Assembly: GCF_035918155.1 (NCBI RefSeq)
Contig: NZ_CP109327.1
Span: 4,464,001 to 4,528,000, forward strand
Direction of reading: 5' to 3'
Origin: Streptomyces sp. NBC_01591
Lineage (GTDB): Bacteria > Actinomycetota > Actinomycetes > Streptomycetales > Streptomycetaceae
DNA length: 64,000 bases
In this document: piece after piece, positions 46,099-55,083 of the stretch
Numbering within the stretch: the first letter of the stretch is position 1
Layout: every line of letters begins with the position of its first letter
Notes under the pieces: model-generated
Told to the model about the DNA's origin: nothing
Databases searched by the model: none
What the model saw: only the letters and a program-made list of their open reading frames with translations
Program-made: the position numbers and the translations under genes

Positions 46099-46932
46099 TT
46101 AAGAGCGTCCCAGTTGTGACAGAACCTGTTTCGGGCGGTTCGTGATGATTGCCTCGATGCCGAGATCGACGCAGAGTGCGACGTCCTCAGGTTCGTTCAC
46201 CGTCCAGACGTGCACGCGGTGTCCCGCACGGTGCAGCCGTTCGATGTATCCGGGGTGGTTGCGTACGATCCGCATCCCCGGACCCGCGATCCGGGCCCCG
46301 GCCGGCAGCCGCCCGTCGCGCAGCCGCGGCGAGACGAACTGCATCAGGTACACGGTGGGCAGGGCGGGGGCCGCGGCCTGGATGCGGTACAGCGAGCGCG
46401 CCGAGAAGCTCATGATGCGTACCGGCGACGGGCTGGCGGCCGACGGGTCGTCGAGTTCGAAGTGCTTCAGCAGATGCAGCAGCCGCTCCTCGACCTGGCC
46501 CGCCCAGCGGGTGGGGTGCTTGGTCTCGATGGCCAGCTGGAGCGGACGCCCGGCGGCCCGGGTCTCGACGACGAGTTCGAGCAGTCGCTCCAGGGTGAGT
46601 ACGGAGGTGAGTTCCCCCGGCACCGGATCCCAGTCCGGGGACTCCGACTCCTCGCGGTCCTTCCAGGAGCCGAAGTCGAGGGCGGTGAGCGCGGAGAGCT
46701 CCAGGGCGGAGACGGCACCGCGGCCGTTGGAGGTGCGGTTCACCCGGCGGTCGTGTACGCACACGAGGTGGCCGTCGGCGGTGAGTCGTACGTCGCACTC
46801 CAGGGCGTCGGCGCCGTCCTCGATCGCCTTCCGGTACGCGGCCAGGGTGTGCTCGGGGGCGTCGTCGGACGCGCCCCGGTGAGCGATGACCTGGATGGTG
46901 TGATGCGTGGATTGCTGCCGTGCGTGGGTCAC
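46099..46932 (-). CDS. Glycerophosphodiester phosphodiesterase
   Basis: 277 aa TIM-barrel enzyme that splits glycerophosphodiesters into glycerol 3-phosphate and an alcohol. Catalytic and metal residues are seen in VIAHRGASDDAPEHT, ALECDVRLTADGHLVCVHDRRVNRTS, LAIETKHP and the C-terminal VHVWTVNEPEDV. No signal peptide, so it acts inside the cell. Confidence 0.93.
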   Translation of the reverse strand: MTHARQQSTHHTIQVIAHRGASDDAPEHTLAAYRKAIEDGADALECDVRLTADGHLVCVHDRRVNRTSNGRGAVSALELSALTALDFGSWKDREESESPDWDPVPGELTSVLTLERLLELVVETRAAGRPLQLAIETKHPTRWAGQVEERLLHLLKHFELDDPSAASPSPVRIMSFSARSLYRIQAAAPALPTVYLMQFVSPRLRDGRLPAGARIAGPGMRIVRNHPGYIERLHRAGHRVHVWTVNEPEDVALCVDLGIEAIITNRPKQVLSQLGRS

Positions 46933-46956
46933 CGCGTCATCGTGTCACCGCCAGGG

Positions 46957-46974
46957 CCTGTCCGGCGGATCAGG
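46957..46974 (+). repeat. Copy of a dispersed 18-bp repeat
   Basis: CCTGTCCGGCGGATCAGG, exactly the reverse complement of 52123-52140 and close to both arms of the hairpin at 2464-2509. Lies upstream of the GDPD gene. Confidence 0.7.
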
Positions 46975-47157
46975 GCCGGGGCCGCGGCTGCGGTGCGTCT
47001 TGCACCGGGGGGCCGTTTTGCCCGATGTAAAGATTGGTGTGCGGATGCACAGGTCCTGCTTACAGTGGCCTGACGCGCCTTGGGAAAAGCTGTAACCGGA
47101 CACGTACACAGCGGATCTCTTGCCGAAATTGATGTGGAACCCGAGGAGTAAAGAGCT

Positions 47158-48612
47158 GTGAGCACAGACAACGAGGGCAACGAGGGCACTGCGGCCGAGG
47201 CCGTTCCGTCCGTTCCGTCCGCACCTCCAGTGCCGGCCGACGCTCCTCAGGGGGCACCCGGGAGCACGCCCGCGTCCACCCCCGCCCCGACGGCCGAACC
47301 GGCCGCCGCCGTCACCACGCCCATGGCTTCCGTCCCGGCGACGCCTCCCCACGTACCCCACGCCTCCCACGCGCCCCAGTCGGCCGCCGAGGCCAACTGG
47401 CCGCCCCCTCCCGCCGTGCCCGCGTACGCGTCCCACGGTGCGGGCGGTGGCGGTCCGGTCTGGGGCGCCCCGCCCCAGCCGTACGCTCCCGAGGGCCCGC
47501 GCAGGCGGGGCATGGGCGGCCTGGTGGCGGCGGTGGCGGCCGCGGCGCTGATCGCCGGCGGCGTCGGCGGCGCCCTCGGCTACTGGGCGGCCGACCACAA
47601 CGGCACCGGCTCGACCACGGTCTCGGCGTCGACCGACCCGCGGGACCTCAAGCGCGATCCCGGTACGGTCGCGGGGGTGGCGTCCAAGGCGCTGCCCAGC
47701 GTGGTGACCATCGACGCACAGGGCGGTGACGGCGAGGGCGGTACGGGCACCGGCTTCGTGTACGACAAGGAGGGCCACATCCTCACGAACAACCACGTGG
47801 TGGCCTCCGCGGCGGACAGCGGCCAGCTCACGGCTACGTTCTCCAACGGCAAGAAGTACGGCGCCGAGGTGGTCGGCCGGGCGCAGGGATACGACGTCGC
47901 CGTTCTGAAGCTGAAGAACCCGCCGTCGGGGCTCGCTCCGCTGGCCCTCGGCAATTCGGACGAGGTCGCGGTCGGCGATTCCACGATTGCCATCGGCGCC
48001 CCGTTCGGCCTGTCCAACACGGTCACCACGGGCATCATCAGCGCGAAGAACCGCCCGGTCGCCTCCGGTGACGGCTCCGGCGGCAGCAACTCGTACATGA
48101 GCGCCCTGCAGACCGACGCCTCGATCAACCCGGGCAACTCCGGCGGCCCGTTGCTCGATGCGCGCGGTGCGGTCATCGGCATCAACTCGGCCATCCAGTC
48201 GACCGGCAGCAGCGTCGGCCAGACCCAGGCGGGCTCCATCGGCCTCGGCTTCGCGATTCCGATCAACCAGGCGACGAACGTCGCCCAGCAGCTGATCAAG
48301 ACCGGCAAGCCGGTCTACCCGGTGATCGGAGCCACGGTCAGCATGGACGAGAAGACCGGCGGCGCGGTCATCTCCGACCAGGGGGCGGACGGTACGGCAG
48401 CCGTGTCGAAGGACGGCCCCGCGGACCGGGCCGGCCTCAGGGCGGGCGATGTCATCACGAAGTTCAACGACACCGTGGTCGACAGCGGCCCGACCCTGAT
48501 CGGCGAGATCTGGACCCACAAGCCCGGCGACCGGGTGACGCTGACCTACCAGCGCGACGGCCGGACGGCAACGGCCGAGGTCACCCTCGGGGAGCGCAGC
48601 GGCGACAGCTGA
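47158..48612 (+). CDS. Membrane-anchored HtrA/DegP-like serine protease with PDZ domain
   Basis: 484 aa, GTG start behind GAGGAGTAAAGAGCT. A Pro/Ala-rich cytoplasmic N-terminus of about 115 residues leads to one membrane helix (GGLVAAVAAAALIAGGVGG). The trypsin-like domain outside has the triad His in ILTNNHVV, Asp in GYDVAVLKL and Ser in NPGNSGGPLLD. A PDZ domain covers the last 90 residues (GLRAGDVITKFNDTVVDSG). The role is quality control of exported proteins; a promoter should lie in the 225-bp upstream gap. Confidence 0.94.
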   Translation: MSTDNEGNEGTAAEAVPSVPSAPPVPADAPQGAPGSTPASTPAPTAEPAAAVTTPMASVPATPPHVPHASHAPQSAAEANWPPPPAVPAYASHGAGGGGPVWGAPPQPYAPEGPRRRGMGGLVAAVAAAALIAGGVGGALGYWAADHNGTGSTTVSASTDPRDLKRDPGTVAGVASKALPSVVTIDAQGGDGEGGTGTGFVYDKEGHILTNNHVVASAADSGQLTATFSNGKKYGAEVVGRAQGYDVAVLKLKNPPSGLAPLALGNSDEVAVGDSTIAIGAPFGLSNTVTTGIISAKNRPVASGDGSGGSNSYMSALQTDASINPGNSGGPLLDARGAVIGINSAIQSTGSSVGQTQAGSIGLGFAIPINQATNVAQQLIKTGKPVYPVIGATVSMDEKTGGAVISDQGADGTAAVSKDGPADRAGLRAGDVITKFNDTVVDSGPTLIGEIWTHKPGDRVTLTYQRDGRTATAEVTLGERSGDS

Positions 48613-48685
48613 CCGTCCGGTCGGACACCCCGACGGGCCCCGGCCCCCTGTCCCCGATACTCCTGTGGACGGAGGGGCCGGCCGA

Positions 48686-49375
48686 CTACTGGAGTGCGTC
48701 GGCCTGGCTCGACTGCCAGTAGCTGACGGTCGAGTCGTCGGTGATGGCGACGCCCTGCGTGGTGACCGTGGCCTGGCCGTCGATCGGGCCCATGTCCTTG
48801 CCGAGCAGCCCGATGGTGAGGCTCTTCTCGCGGTGCATGTTGGGGCCGTCATTGGAAAGGGTGAGGGCGGCGTAGGCGGACTTCCCCGGGGCGAGGGTGA
48901 CCACCGCCTGCGGCTTGCTCTCCTCGTACGCGCCGATGGCCGCCTGCGCTCCGGGGTATCCCACGGTGGGGAAGCCGTAGATGTTGCAGCTTCCACCTGC
49001 GGTGTTGGTGGCCTTGATGATGACGGCCGGCAGGGTGCCGCCGGCGCGGTCGACCGTGATGTCCAGGCCGTCGGTGGAGCAGGTGGCATCGGCCGCGTTG
49101 CTCCCGTCGCCCTGCCCGCCGGACGCGCTGTCCTTCCCGGCACCGGAACCGGACGTGCCGCCCTTGCCTCCGGAGGCGCCCCCGCTCTGCTGGGAGGCGG
49201 CGCCCGTGCCCTCGGACGCGGCGGGGCTCTTCTCCGGGGACGAACCGGCGCTCGTGCTCGCGGCCGGATCGGCGGCGGCCCCGGTGTCGTCGGGGCCGCA
49301 TGCGGCGGTGGCGAGCACAGTCGCTCCGGCGACGGCGAAGAAGGCGAGGGCGCGACGGGTGCGACGGATGTTCAT
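48686..49375 (-). CDS. DUF4232 lipoprotein
   Basis: 229 aa from the ATG at 49375. Signal with lipobox ATAAC, a Ser/Gly/Ala-rich linker of about 60 residues, and a DUF4232 beta-sandwich with paired cysteines (ATCSTDGLD and GGSCNIYGFPTVGY). A surface protein of unknown function, common in Streptomyces. Converges with the HtrA-like gene. Confidence 0.85.
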   Translation of the reverse strand: MNIRRTRRALAFFAVAGATVLATAACGPDDTGAAADPAASTSAGSSPEKSPAASEGTGAASQQSGGASGGKGGTSGSGAGKDSASGGQGDGSNAADATCSTDGLDITVDRAGGTLPAVIIKATNTAGGSCNIYGFPTVGYPGAQAAIGAYEESKPQAVVTLAPGKSAYAALTLSNDGPNMHREKSLTIGLLGKDMGPIDGQATVTTQGVAITDDSTVSYWQSSQADALQ

Positions 49376-49838
49376 ACGGTGTTCCTCACTGAGCTGAACA
49401 GGAAAGTTGAACAGGAAGTCCTCCGGAGCGGTGCACGGTGGATGGCCGTGGCGGACATGACCGGTACGCGGAGGGCGACCGCCGACGGTGCCGGGCACCT
49501 GCCGACGGCGGTTGATCACGGAATCAGCTTGGCGGGCGGCCGACAGCGGCCGCAATCGTCGCCGGACCATTGGGGATGCCGGAACACTAAAAGGCGCTCT
49601 GACCTGGGAAAACGAAAGTCCCCTGGAACGCTTTCCTGGGACACGGAACAACGAAGCGGCCGGGCCACCGCCCGTCGGAGCGGTGATCCGCGGGCTGTCG
49701 GAACCTGTTGAGGCACGTACGCCCACGCCATTGGTCACGAGCCCGAGTTGCGCCGGGGAAGGTGACCGACCGGGATTGTCCGGCGGAATCAATCAGCCGG
49801 TACGCTGTAGGCGCTCTGTCACAGGTGGGCGGAGCAGG

Positions 49839-49923
49839 GGTGGGTTGCCCGAGCGGCCTAAGGGAACGGTCTTGAAAACCGTCGTGGCGCGAGTCACCGT
49901 GGGTTCAAATCCCACACCCACCG
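49839..49923 (+). tRNA. tRNA-Ser (anticodon UGA)
   Basis: Acceptor stem GGTGGGT/ACCCACC (49839-49845 with 49916-49922), anticodon stem ACGGT/ACCGT with loop CTTGAAA and anticodon TGA at 49873-49875, long variable arm, and T arm GGGTTCAAATCCC. CCA is not encoded. Reads UCA and related serine codons. Confidence 0.95.
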
Positions 49924-49930
49924 CACATGG

Positions 49931-49964
49931 ACGGCCCCTGACCGGAAGACCGGTCGGGGGCCGT
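49931..49964. terminator. Terminator hairpin after tRNA-Ser(UGA)
   Basis: A 15-bp stem (49931-49945 with 49950-49964, one G-U pair) with loop AAGA, 8 bp past the tRNA and followed by CGTTCTGTG. Confidence 0.8.
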
Positions 49965-50520
49965 CGTTCTGTGCGTTGCCTGTGATTTTCCCGATGTTCT
50001 TCGCTGCTTCCCGTTGCTCCCCGGAGCTCGCCGATCGACCGGGCGCGGTTGCGGGGCGACCTGTTCCGGACGGAGTGGGGGAGATCGCGGAGCCCTGTGG
50101 CGATGCGGCCCAAGTGCCATTTCGCCGGGGACAGTTCGCTGATCAGGGGTGCGGTCGCGACGGCCGGGCCGACCGGTCGACCGCCACGGTTCGATACCAG
50201 CCAATTGCGCCGGCAGCACCGGCTGTCGGTGACGATTTTTGTCGCATGATGTGCCACCACTCGGCGCTGCGTACTACTAGATTGTCAAAGCACCACGAGG
50301 CCGATCATGGTCTGCCCTTCATCGTTCATCAGCTGCCATTTGGCAGTCCGTCACCACGAAGAACCTTGGTGAACACCATGTTCGGGCAGCCTGACGGTCC
50401 GCACCACCGCGTACGGCCGGGCTGACAGTGCTGGAACGGCCGCGATGTTCGCAGTAGTTCCTGACCTGATCTGGCTGTCCGGGGCCCCCACACCCCGGCC
50501 GAGAGTATGAGGCACGTTCT
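49965..50520. other. 556-bp gap downstream of tRNA-Ser
   Basis: No gene can be supported in either direction. Several frames of 70-155 codons overlap each other, none with domains. Base composition is patchy (AT-rich at 50215-50340). The position behind a tRNA suits old insertion scars, but no repeat of the tRNA 3' end was found in the window. Confidence 0.35.
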
Positions 50521-52110
50521 GTGAAGGTTCGTACGAGGCGGTCGGCCACCCTGATCTCCGGGGGTCTGGCGGCGGTGCTGCTGGCGGGTTGTGGCTCCGA
50601 GGATCAGATCTGGCCATTCGACAGCGAGGACACGATGGTCGTCGGCATGTCCGACGGCATCCTGGCGACCGATCCGGCCGCGGGGTACGACCCGGGGTCC
50701 TGGCTGCTGTTCAACAACGTCTTCCAGTCGCTGCTGAGTTTCCCGCCGGGGGGTTCCATCCCGGTGCCGGAGGCCGCCGACGAGTGCGGTTTCTCGGACG
50801 GCAGCAAGACCTACACCTGCACCCTGCGCGACGGGCTGAAGTTCAGCAACGGTCACAGCCTCACCTCGGCGGACGTCAAGTACTCCTTCGACCGGGCGAT
50901 CAAGATCAACGACCCGGCGGGCCCGGCGCCGCTGCTCTCCACCATTTCGTCGATCAGCACCCCGGACGACAAGACGGTCGTATTCCGCCTCAAGGTGCCC
51001 GACGCGACATTTCCCAGCAAGATCGCATCGGGTGCCGGCTCCATCGTGGACCGCCGGGTGTATCCCAAGGACAGTCTGCTCAAGGGCGGCGAAACGGTCG
51101 GTTCCGGTCCGTACAAGCTGGACTCCATAGACAAGTCGGAGGCCGTCTTCTCGGTCTATTCCGGCTACCACGGAACCGCCGAGGTGAAGAACTCCGGCGT
51201 GACGATGAAGCTCTTCCAGGGCGATCAGCAGGCGCTGAAGACCGCCCTGGAAAAGGACGAGGTCGACATCGCGTACCGCGGTCTCACCGCCAAGACGATC
51301 GCCGCCCTGGACACCTCGCCCAGCGCGGAGAAGGACGGCCTCGACGTCGTCCAGGGAAGCAGCGCGGAAGTCCAGCACATGGTCTTCAACGTCGACGACC
51401 CCGTGGTCGGCAAGCTCGCCGTGCGCAAGGCCATGGCCTATCTCGTCGACCGCCACGCCCTGGTCAGCAAGGTCTACCAGTCCACGGCGACACCGCTCTA
51501 CTCGATCGTCCCGGTCGGAATCACTGGGCACGGCAACTCCTTCTTCAACACGTACGGCGACAGCCCGCAGCCGCAGAAGGCGAAGGACGTCCTGAGGGAG
51601 TCCGGGATCACCGACAAGGTGAGAATCACCCTGTGGTCCACCCCGAGCCGTTACGGACCCGCCACCGACGACGAACTCCAGACCATCGCCGATCAGTTGA
51701 ACAAGAGCGGGCTCTTCGACGCGAGCATGAGGTCCGTACCGTTCGGCGAGTACGAGAAGGGCATCGCCGAGGGCAAGTACGGCGTCTATGTGAAGGGCTG
51801 GGTGCCGGACTATCCCGACCCCGACAACTTCACCCAGCCGTTCTTCGGCAAGGGCAACGTCCTGTCGAACAATTACGAGAACAGCGACATATCCAAACAG
51901 ATCATCCCGCAGACCTCGTCCATGACCGACCGCTCCAACACCCGAACGGCGTTCATCAAGCTGCAGGACATCGTGGCGCATCAGCTGCCGCTCCTGCCGC
52001 TGTGGCAGGGAAAGCAGTACGCGGTCGCCAACGAGAACGTCCGTGGCCTGCAGAACTGTCTGGACACATCGACGGTCTTCCGGTTCTGGGAGCTCAGCAC
52101 CGCGGACTAG
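50521..52110 (+). CDS. Extracellular peptide-binding lipoprotein (SBP family 5)
   Basis: 529 aa from a GTG. Lipobox LLAGC anchors it outside the membrane. The family-5 solute-binding fold is recognisable: YTCTLRDGLKFSNGHSLTSADVKYSFDR near residue 100, VGSGPYKLDS, KAMAYLVDRHALV, and the C-terminal KGWVPDYPDPDNFTQPF. The usual ligands are oligopeptides, nickel or opines. No permease or ATPase genes flank it, so it is an orphan binding protein using a transporter from elsewhere, or a sensor. It meets the Prim-Pol gene tail to tail, overlapping 4 bp. Confidence 0.92.
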   Translation: MKVRTRRSATLISGGLAAVLLAGCGSEDQIWPFDSEDTMVVGMSDGILATDPAAGYDPGSWLLFNNVFQSLLSFPPGGSIPVPEAADECGFSDGSKTYTCTLRDGLKFSNGHSLTSADVKYSFDRAIKINDPAGPAPLLSTISSISTPDDKTVVFRLKVPDATFPSKIASGAGSIVDRRVYPKDSLLKGGETVGSGPYKLDSIDKSEAVFSVYSGYHGTAEVKNSGVTMKLFQGDQQALKTALEKDEVDIAYRGLTAKTIAALDTSPSAEKDGLDVVQGSSAEVQHMVFNVDDPVVGKLAVRKAMAYLVDRHALVSKVYQSTATPLYSIVPVGITGHGNSFFNTYGDSPQPQKAKDVLRESGITDKVRITLWSTPSRYGPATDDELQTIADQLNKSGLFDASMRSVPFGEYEKGIAEGKYGVYVKGWVPDYPDPDNFTQPFFGKGNVLSNNYENSDISKQIIPQTSSMTDRSNTRTAFIKLQDIVAHQLPLLPLWQGKQYAVANENVRGLQNCLDTSTVFRFWELSTAD

Positions 52111-53018
52111 GGTCTGTCCGGTCCTGATCCGCCGGACAGGTCCCACGGCCCGTCCGGCGCGGCCGTGGTGAGGCGGGCCGCCGATTCGATCGTGGCGCGG
52201 GCCTCGCGTTCGGTGAGGCCGGTGCGGACGGCGGCGTGGGTGAGGGCGTTCGCCAGGGCGTCGCCGTAGCCGTGTTCGTAGGCGCGGCAGGCTGCCCAGA
52301 AGAGCCGTGTGTTGCGCTGGCCCTCGCGTGCCGCGAGGACGAAGCGGACCAGTCCCCGGCCCCGGTCGGGCCGCCCCGTGCTGTGCCGGGGGCGCGCGGG
52401 AGGCGTGAGCAGGCGCAGGAGTGCGCGGGGGCACGGGGCCGGAGGCAGGTCGGAGGTGCCCGGGGCCAGCCGGTATCGGCCGTGCGGGGTGACCGAGCCG
52501 GGGCCCACCAGGTAGCCGCCGGTGCCCCGGATGTCGATGCCGGGGGCCAGGCGGCTCGCGGAGTTCGGTACGGGAACGCCGGGCGGGCCGGTCAGCCAGA
52601 GGTGCCGCCCGCCGCTGGGGGTGAGGACCGTGACGGTCGGCGGGATCGTGAACAGATGGTGCAGGGCCAGCCGCCGGAGCGATGCGGCGGAGTCGTCGCT
52701 GCCTGCGGTGTCGATGTCCAGGTCGATGCCGATGAGGTGGTGCGGGGGCCGGCCGCAGGCGATGCCGTAACCGGTGGCCCAGGGGGCGGCGGCGAAGAGG
52801 GCCCGTACGGCGGCCGGGTCCGTGGTGGCGTCGTGGACACCGTGCCCGGGCAGGCCGCACGCGCCCCGGCAGGTGAGCCGGTGGTCGTCGTTCCGGTGCG
52901 GAGAGGGCAGGGCGGGGAGCTTGCGGGCGGTCAGCGGGATGACGGGGAGCCCGCGCTCGGCGGCGGAGAGCGCGTGGGCGAGGGCCAGGGTGGCGGTCTG
53001 CCGGTCGGTGATGGCCAT
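52107..53018 (-). CDS. Bifunctional DNA primase/polymerase (Prim-Pol domain)
   Basis: 303 aa from the ATG at 53018. The Prim-Pol domain has CRGACGLPGHGVHDAT, the metal-binding DLDIDTAG (DxD) near residue 117, SGGRHLWLTG, and PGIDIRGTGGYLVGPGS with a third Asp. A helical C-terminal region ends in the TEREARATIESAARL stretch common in primase fusions, but no helicase domain follows. Such proteins prime DNA in plasmids, phages and some repair pathways; a chromosomal stand-alone copy has unknown duty. The frame is open to 53732 without support. Confidence 0.88.
   Translation of the reverse strand: MAITDRQTATLALAHALSAAERGLPVIPLTARKLPALPSPHRNDDHRLTCRGACGLPGHGVHDATTDPAAVRALFAAAPWATGYGIACGRPPHHLIGIDLDIDTAGSDDSAASLRRLALHHLFTIPPTVTVLTPSGGRHLWLTGPPGVPVPNSASRLAPGIDIRGTGGYLVGPGSVTPHGRYRLAPGTSDLPPAPCPRALLRLLTPPARPRHSTGRPDRGRGLVRFVLAAREGQRNTRLFWAACRAYEHGYGDALANALTHAAVRTGLTEREARATIESAARLTTAAPDGPWDLSGGSGPDRP
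52123..52140 (-). repeat. Copy of a dispersed 18-bp repeat, part of a hairpin
   Basis: CCTGATCCGCCGGACAGG is the exact reverse complement of 46957-46974. With CTGTCCGG at 52114-52121 it forms an 8-bp stem just past the stop of the binding-protein gene, a probable terminator. Confidence 0.7.
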
Positions 53019-53342
53019 GGTTCTATTTTCGTTCAGGTGTTCGAAAAAAGGAAGGGAGTGTGGCTCGGGCGGGCCGGGCGCCGGAACGCTTCTCCTCTTG
53101 GGGGGTACGGGGTCGCGTGATCCGGCGGTTTTCGGGTGGGTGCGTAAAGGGTGTGAGCTGGGGCTTTTGGGGGCGCAAAGGTTTATCGGCGCTTCCTCAC
53201 GCCTGCGGGGGAATCGGATCGCATGGGTGGTTCGCCGGGGACCCGGTGGGCAACTCTGGTCTCGCGACGTCGTGACCAACACCGGGGCGGTCGGCCAACT
53301 GCCTCGGAACAAGCCGTACTTCCGGTTCCTGGAGGAATTGAC
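53019..53342. promoter_or_regulatory. Divergent intergenic region, 324 bp
   Basis: Lies between the Prim-Pol and secreted-protein genes; no gene seen. A run of A/T (TTCTATTTTCGTTC near 53021, GTTCGAAAAAAGG near 53040) marks the Prim-Pol side. GGAGGAATT precedes the secreted-protein ATG. Confidence 0.4.
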
Positions 53343-53654
53343 ATGGCAAGCATCCGTACCGCTCGTGCCCTCGCCGCTGTTGCCGCCCTGCCCCTCGCCG
53401 CCGCGCTCTTCGGTGGTGTGGCCCAGGCCGACAGCGGCTCGTTCGCGAACGACGGATCGAACGCGGCCGTTGCGACGGTTGTCGGCAGCGGCGTCGGCGG
53501 CGACAACTTCGGCAACTCGTCCACGTCCCAGCAGCAGGCCGTCGGCTCCGGAGCGTCGAACCAGAGCAACTCCGCGCAGGTGAACGGCTCGGCGTTCACC
53601 GTGATCGACCAGCACACCGAGAACGTCGCGGTGAACTTCACCAACCTCTGGTGA
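53343..53654 (+). CDS. Small secreted Asn/Ser-rich protein
   Basis: 103 aa. A Sec signal (ALAAVAALPLAAALFGGVAQA) leaves about 75 residues rich in Asn, Ser, Gly and Val, with alternating stretches SFANDGSNAAVATVVGSG and NFGNSSTSQQQAVGSG, no Cys and few charges. This composition recalls surface-active or amyloid-forming streptomycete proteins (rodlin-like), but I cannot assign it to a family. Strong ribosome site GGAGGAATT and a strong terminator downstream suggest high expression. Confidence 0.75.
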   Translation: MASIRTARALAAVAALPLAAALFGGVAQADSGSFANDGSNAAVATVVGSGVGGDNFGNSSTSQQQAVGSGASNQSNSAQVNGSAFTVIDQHTENVAVNFTNLW

Positions 53655-53704
53655 TCCGTGGCCGGTCATGGGCCGGTCGGGGGGCCGGGCCAGGGTCGGT
53701 GAAC

Positions 53705-53748
53705 AGCGGTCCGCGCGAGGGTGCTTCGGCACCTTCGTGCGGACCGCT
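53705..53748. terminator. 20-bp hairpin with UUCG tetraloop
   Basis: 53705-53724 pairs with 53729-53748 around loop TTCG, 20 pairs including two G-U. It lies 50 bp after the secreted-protein stop. Confidence 0.88.
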
Positions 53749-53815
53749 TCACGTTGTGGGAGGCGTGGAGTGCGGGGCGCGGACGGGTGTCGCCGACCTT
53801 GACAGCAACACCGTA

Positions 53816-53832
53816 TCTGACGGACAGTCAGA
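53816..53832. promoter_or_regulatory. Palindrome, likely TetR-type operator of the igr-like operon
   Basis: TCTGAC, 5-bp spacer, GTCAGA, with TTGACA just upstream (53799-53804) and the first gene 39 bp downstream. Position between a -35-like element and the start suggests a repressor site. Confidence 0.55.
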
Positions 53833-53871
53833 AATCCTGATCCGTACGCCCGTGTCCGGGAGGCAGCCGCC

Positions 53872-55083
53872 GTGCACCTCGCCCAGACGGAACGTCAGCG
53901 ACAGCTGCGCGCCGAACTCCGCTCGTACTTCCGCGAGGTGATGCCCGGGAGGGACGCGGGGACGGCCCCGGGGGACGGGGACCCGGACGGGCAGCGGCGA
54001 GTGCTGCGCAGGATCGGCGCCGACGGGATGCTCGGGCTCGGCTGGCCCGTCGAGTACGGCGGCCAGGGGCGCGGCGCCGACGAGCAGTTCATCTTCTTCG
54101 ACGAGGCGTACCGGGCGGGGGCGCCCGTCTCGATGGTCACCCTCAACACCGTCGGCCCGACGCTGATGAAGTACGGGACCGACGAGCAGAAGGCGTACTT
54201 CCTGCCCAGGATCCTCAGCGGCGACCTTGTCTTCGCCATCGGCTACAGCGAGCCCGAGGCCGGTACGGACCTCGCCTCGATGCGCACCAGGGCGGTGCGG
54301 GACCGCGGGGACGCCCGCGGCCCGGACGGCGCCGGGGGCGGCGACCACTGGGTGATCGACGGGCAGAAGATCTTCACCAGCAACGCCCAGAACGCGGACT
54401 GGATCTGGCTCGCCTGCCGCACGGACCCGGACGCGCCCAAGCATCAGGGCATCTCGATCATCCTCGTCCCGACCGAAGCCCCCGGGTTCGCCTGGACGCC
54501 GATCGAGACCGTGGGCGGGCTCACCACGACATCCACGTACTACGACGGGATACGGGTGCCCGCCACCAACCTGGTGGGTCCGGAGAACGGCGGCTGGGGG
54601 CTGATCACCAATCAGCTGAACCATGAACGGGTGGCTCTCGCGGCGATCGGCATGCAGGCCGAGGACTTCTACGAGGCGGCTCTCGCCCACGCCCGCACCC
54701 CCGACTCCGTGACGGGCAGGCGCCCGGCCGACGAGCCGTGGGTGCGCGGCCGGCTGGCCGAGGCGTACGCCCGGCTGGCGGCGACGCGCCTGCTCAACTG
54801 GCGTCTGGTGGGGGACGTCGGCGCGGGTTCGCCGGCCCCGGGCGAGGCGAGCGGCGTGAAGTTCGCGGGGACCGAGAGCGCCGTCGAGGTGTACCGGATG
54901 TGCCAGGAGATCACCGGGGAGGCGGGCACGGTGCGGGGCGGTTCGCCCGGCTGTTTCGGGGACGGGGAGCTGGAGCGGATGAACCGGGCGGCGCAGATCA
55001 ACACCTTCGGGGGCGGGGTGAGCGAGGTGCAGCGGGAGATCGTCGCGACGATGCGGCTCGGCATGAAGAGGGGCAGGCGGTGA
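53872..55083 (+). CDS. Acyl-CoA dehydrogenase, ChsE2/FadE29-like
   Basis: 403 aa from a GTG. Marks of the FAD-dependent dehydrogenases: GYSEPEAGTDLASMRTRA, DGQKIFTSNAQNADWIWL and the C-terminal INTFGGGVSEVQREIVA. In M. tuberculosis the counterpart pairs with a second FadE into an alpha2-beta2 enzyme acting on a 3-carbon steroid side-chain CoA ester. The same pairing is expected with the gene at 56098. First of five tightly packed genes; its stop overlaps the next start (TGATG). Confidence 0.9.
   Translation: MHLAQTERQRQLRAELRSYFREVMPGRDAGTAPGDGDPDGQRRVLRRIGADGMLGLGWPVEYGGQGRGADEQFIFFDEAYRAGAPVSMVTLNTVGPTLMKYGTDEQKAYFLPRILSGDLVFAIGYSEPEAGTDLASMRTRAVRDRGDARGPDGAGGGDHWVIDGQKIFTSNAQNADWIWLACRTDPDAPKHQGISIILVPTEAPGFAWTPIETVGGLTTTSTYYDGIRVPATNLVGPENGGWGLITNQLNHERVALAAIGMQAEDFYEAALAHARTPDSVTGRRPADEPWVRGRLAEAYARLAATRLLNWRLVGDVGAGSPAPGEASGVKFAGTESAVEVYRMCQEITGEAGTVRGGSPGCFGDGELERMNRAAQINTFGGGVSEVQREIVATMRLGMKRGRR

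Noticed and set aside
50329..52860. 843-codon minus-strand frame across the binding-protein gene
   Set aside because: Overlaps two well-supported genes and shows no domain; composition is that of a shadow frame.
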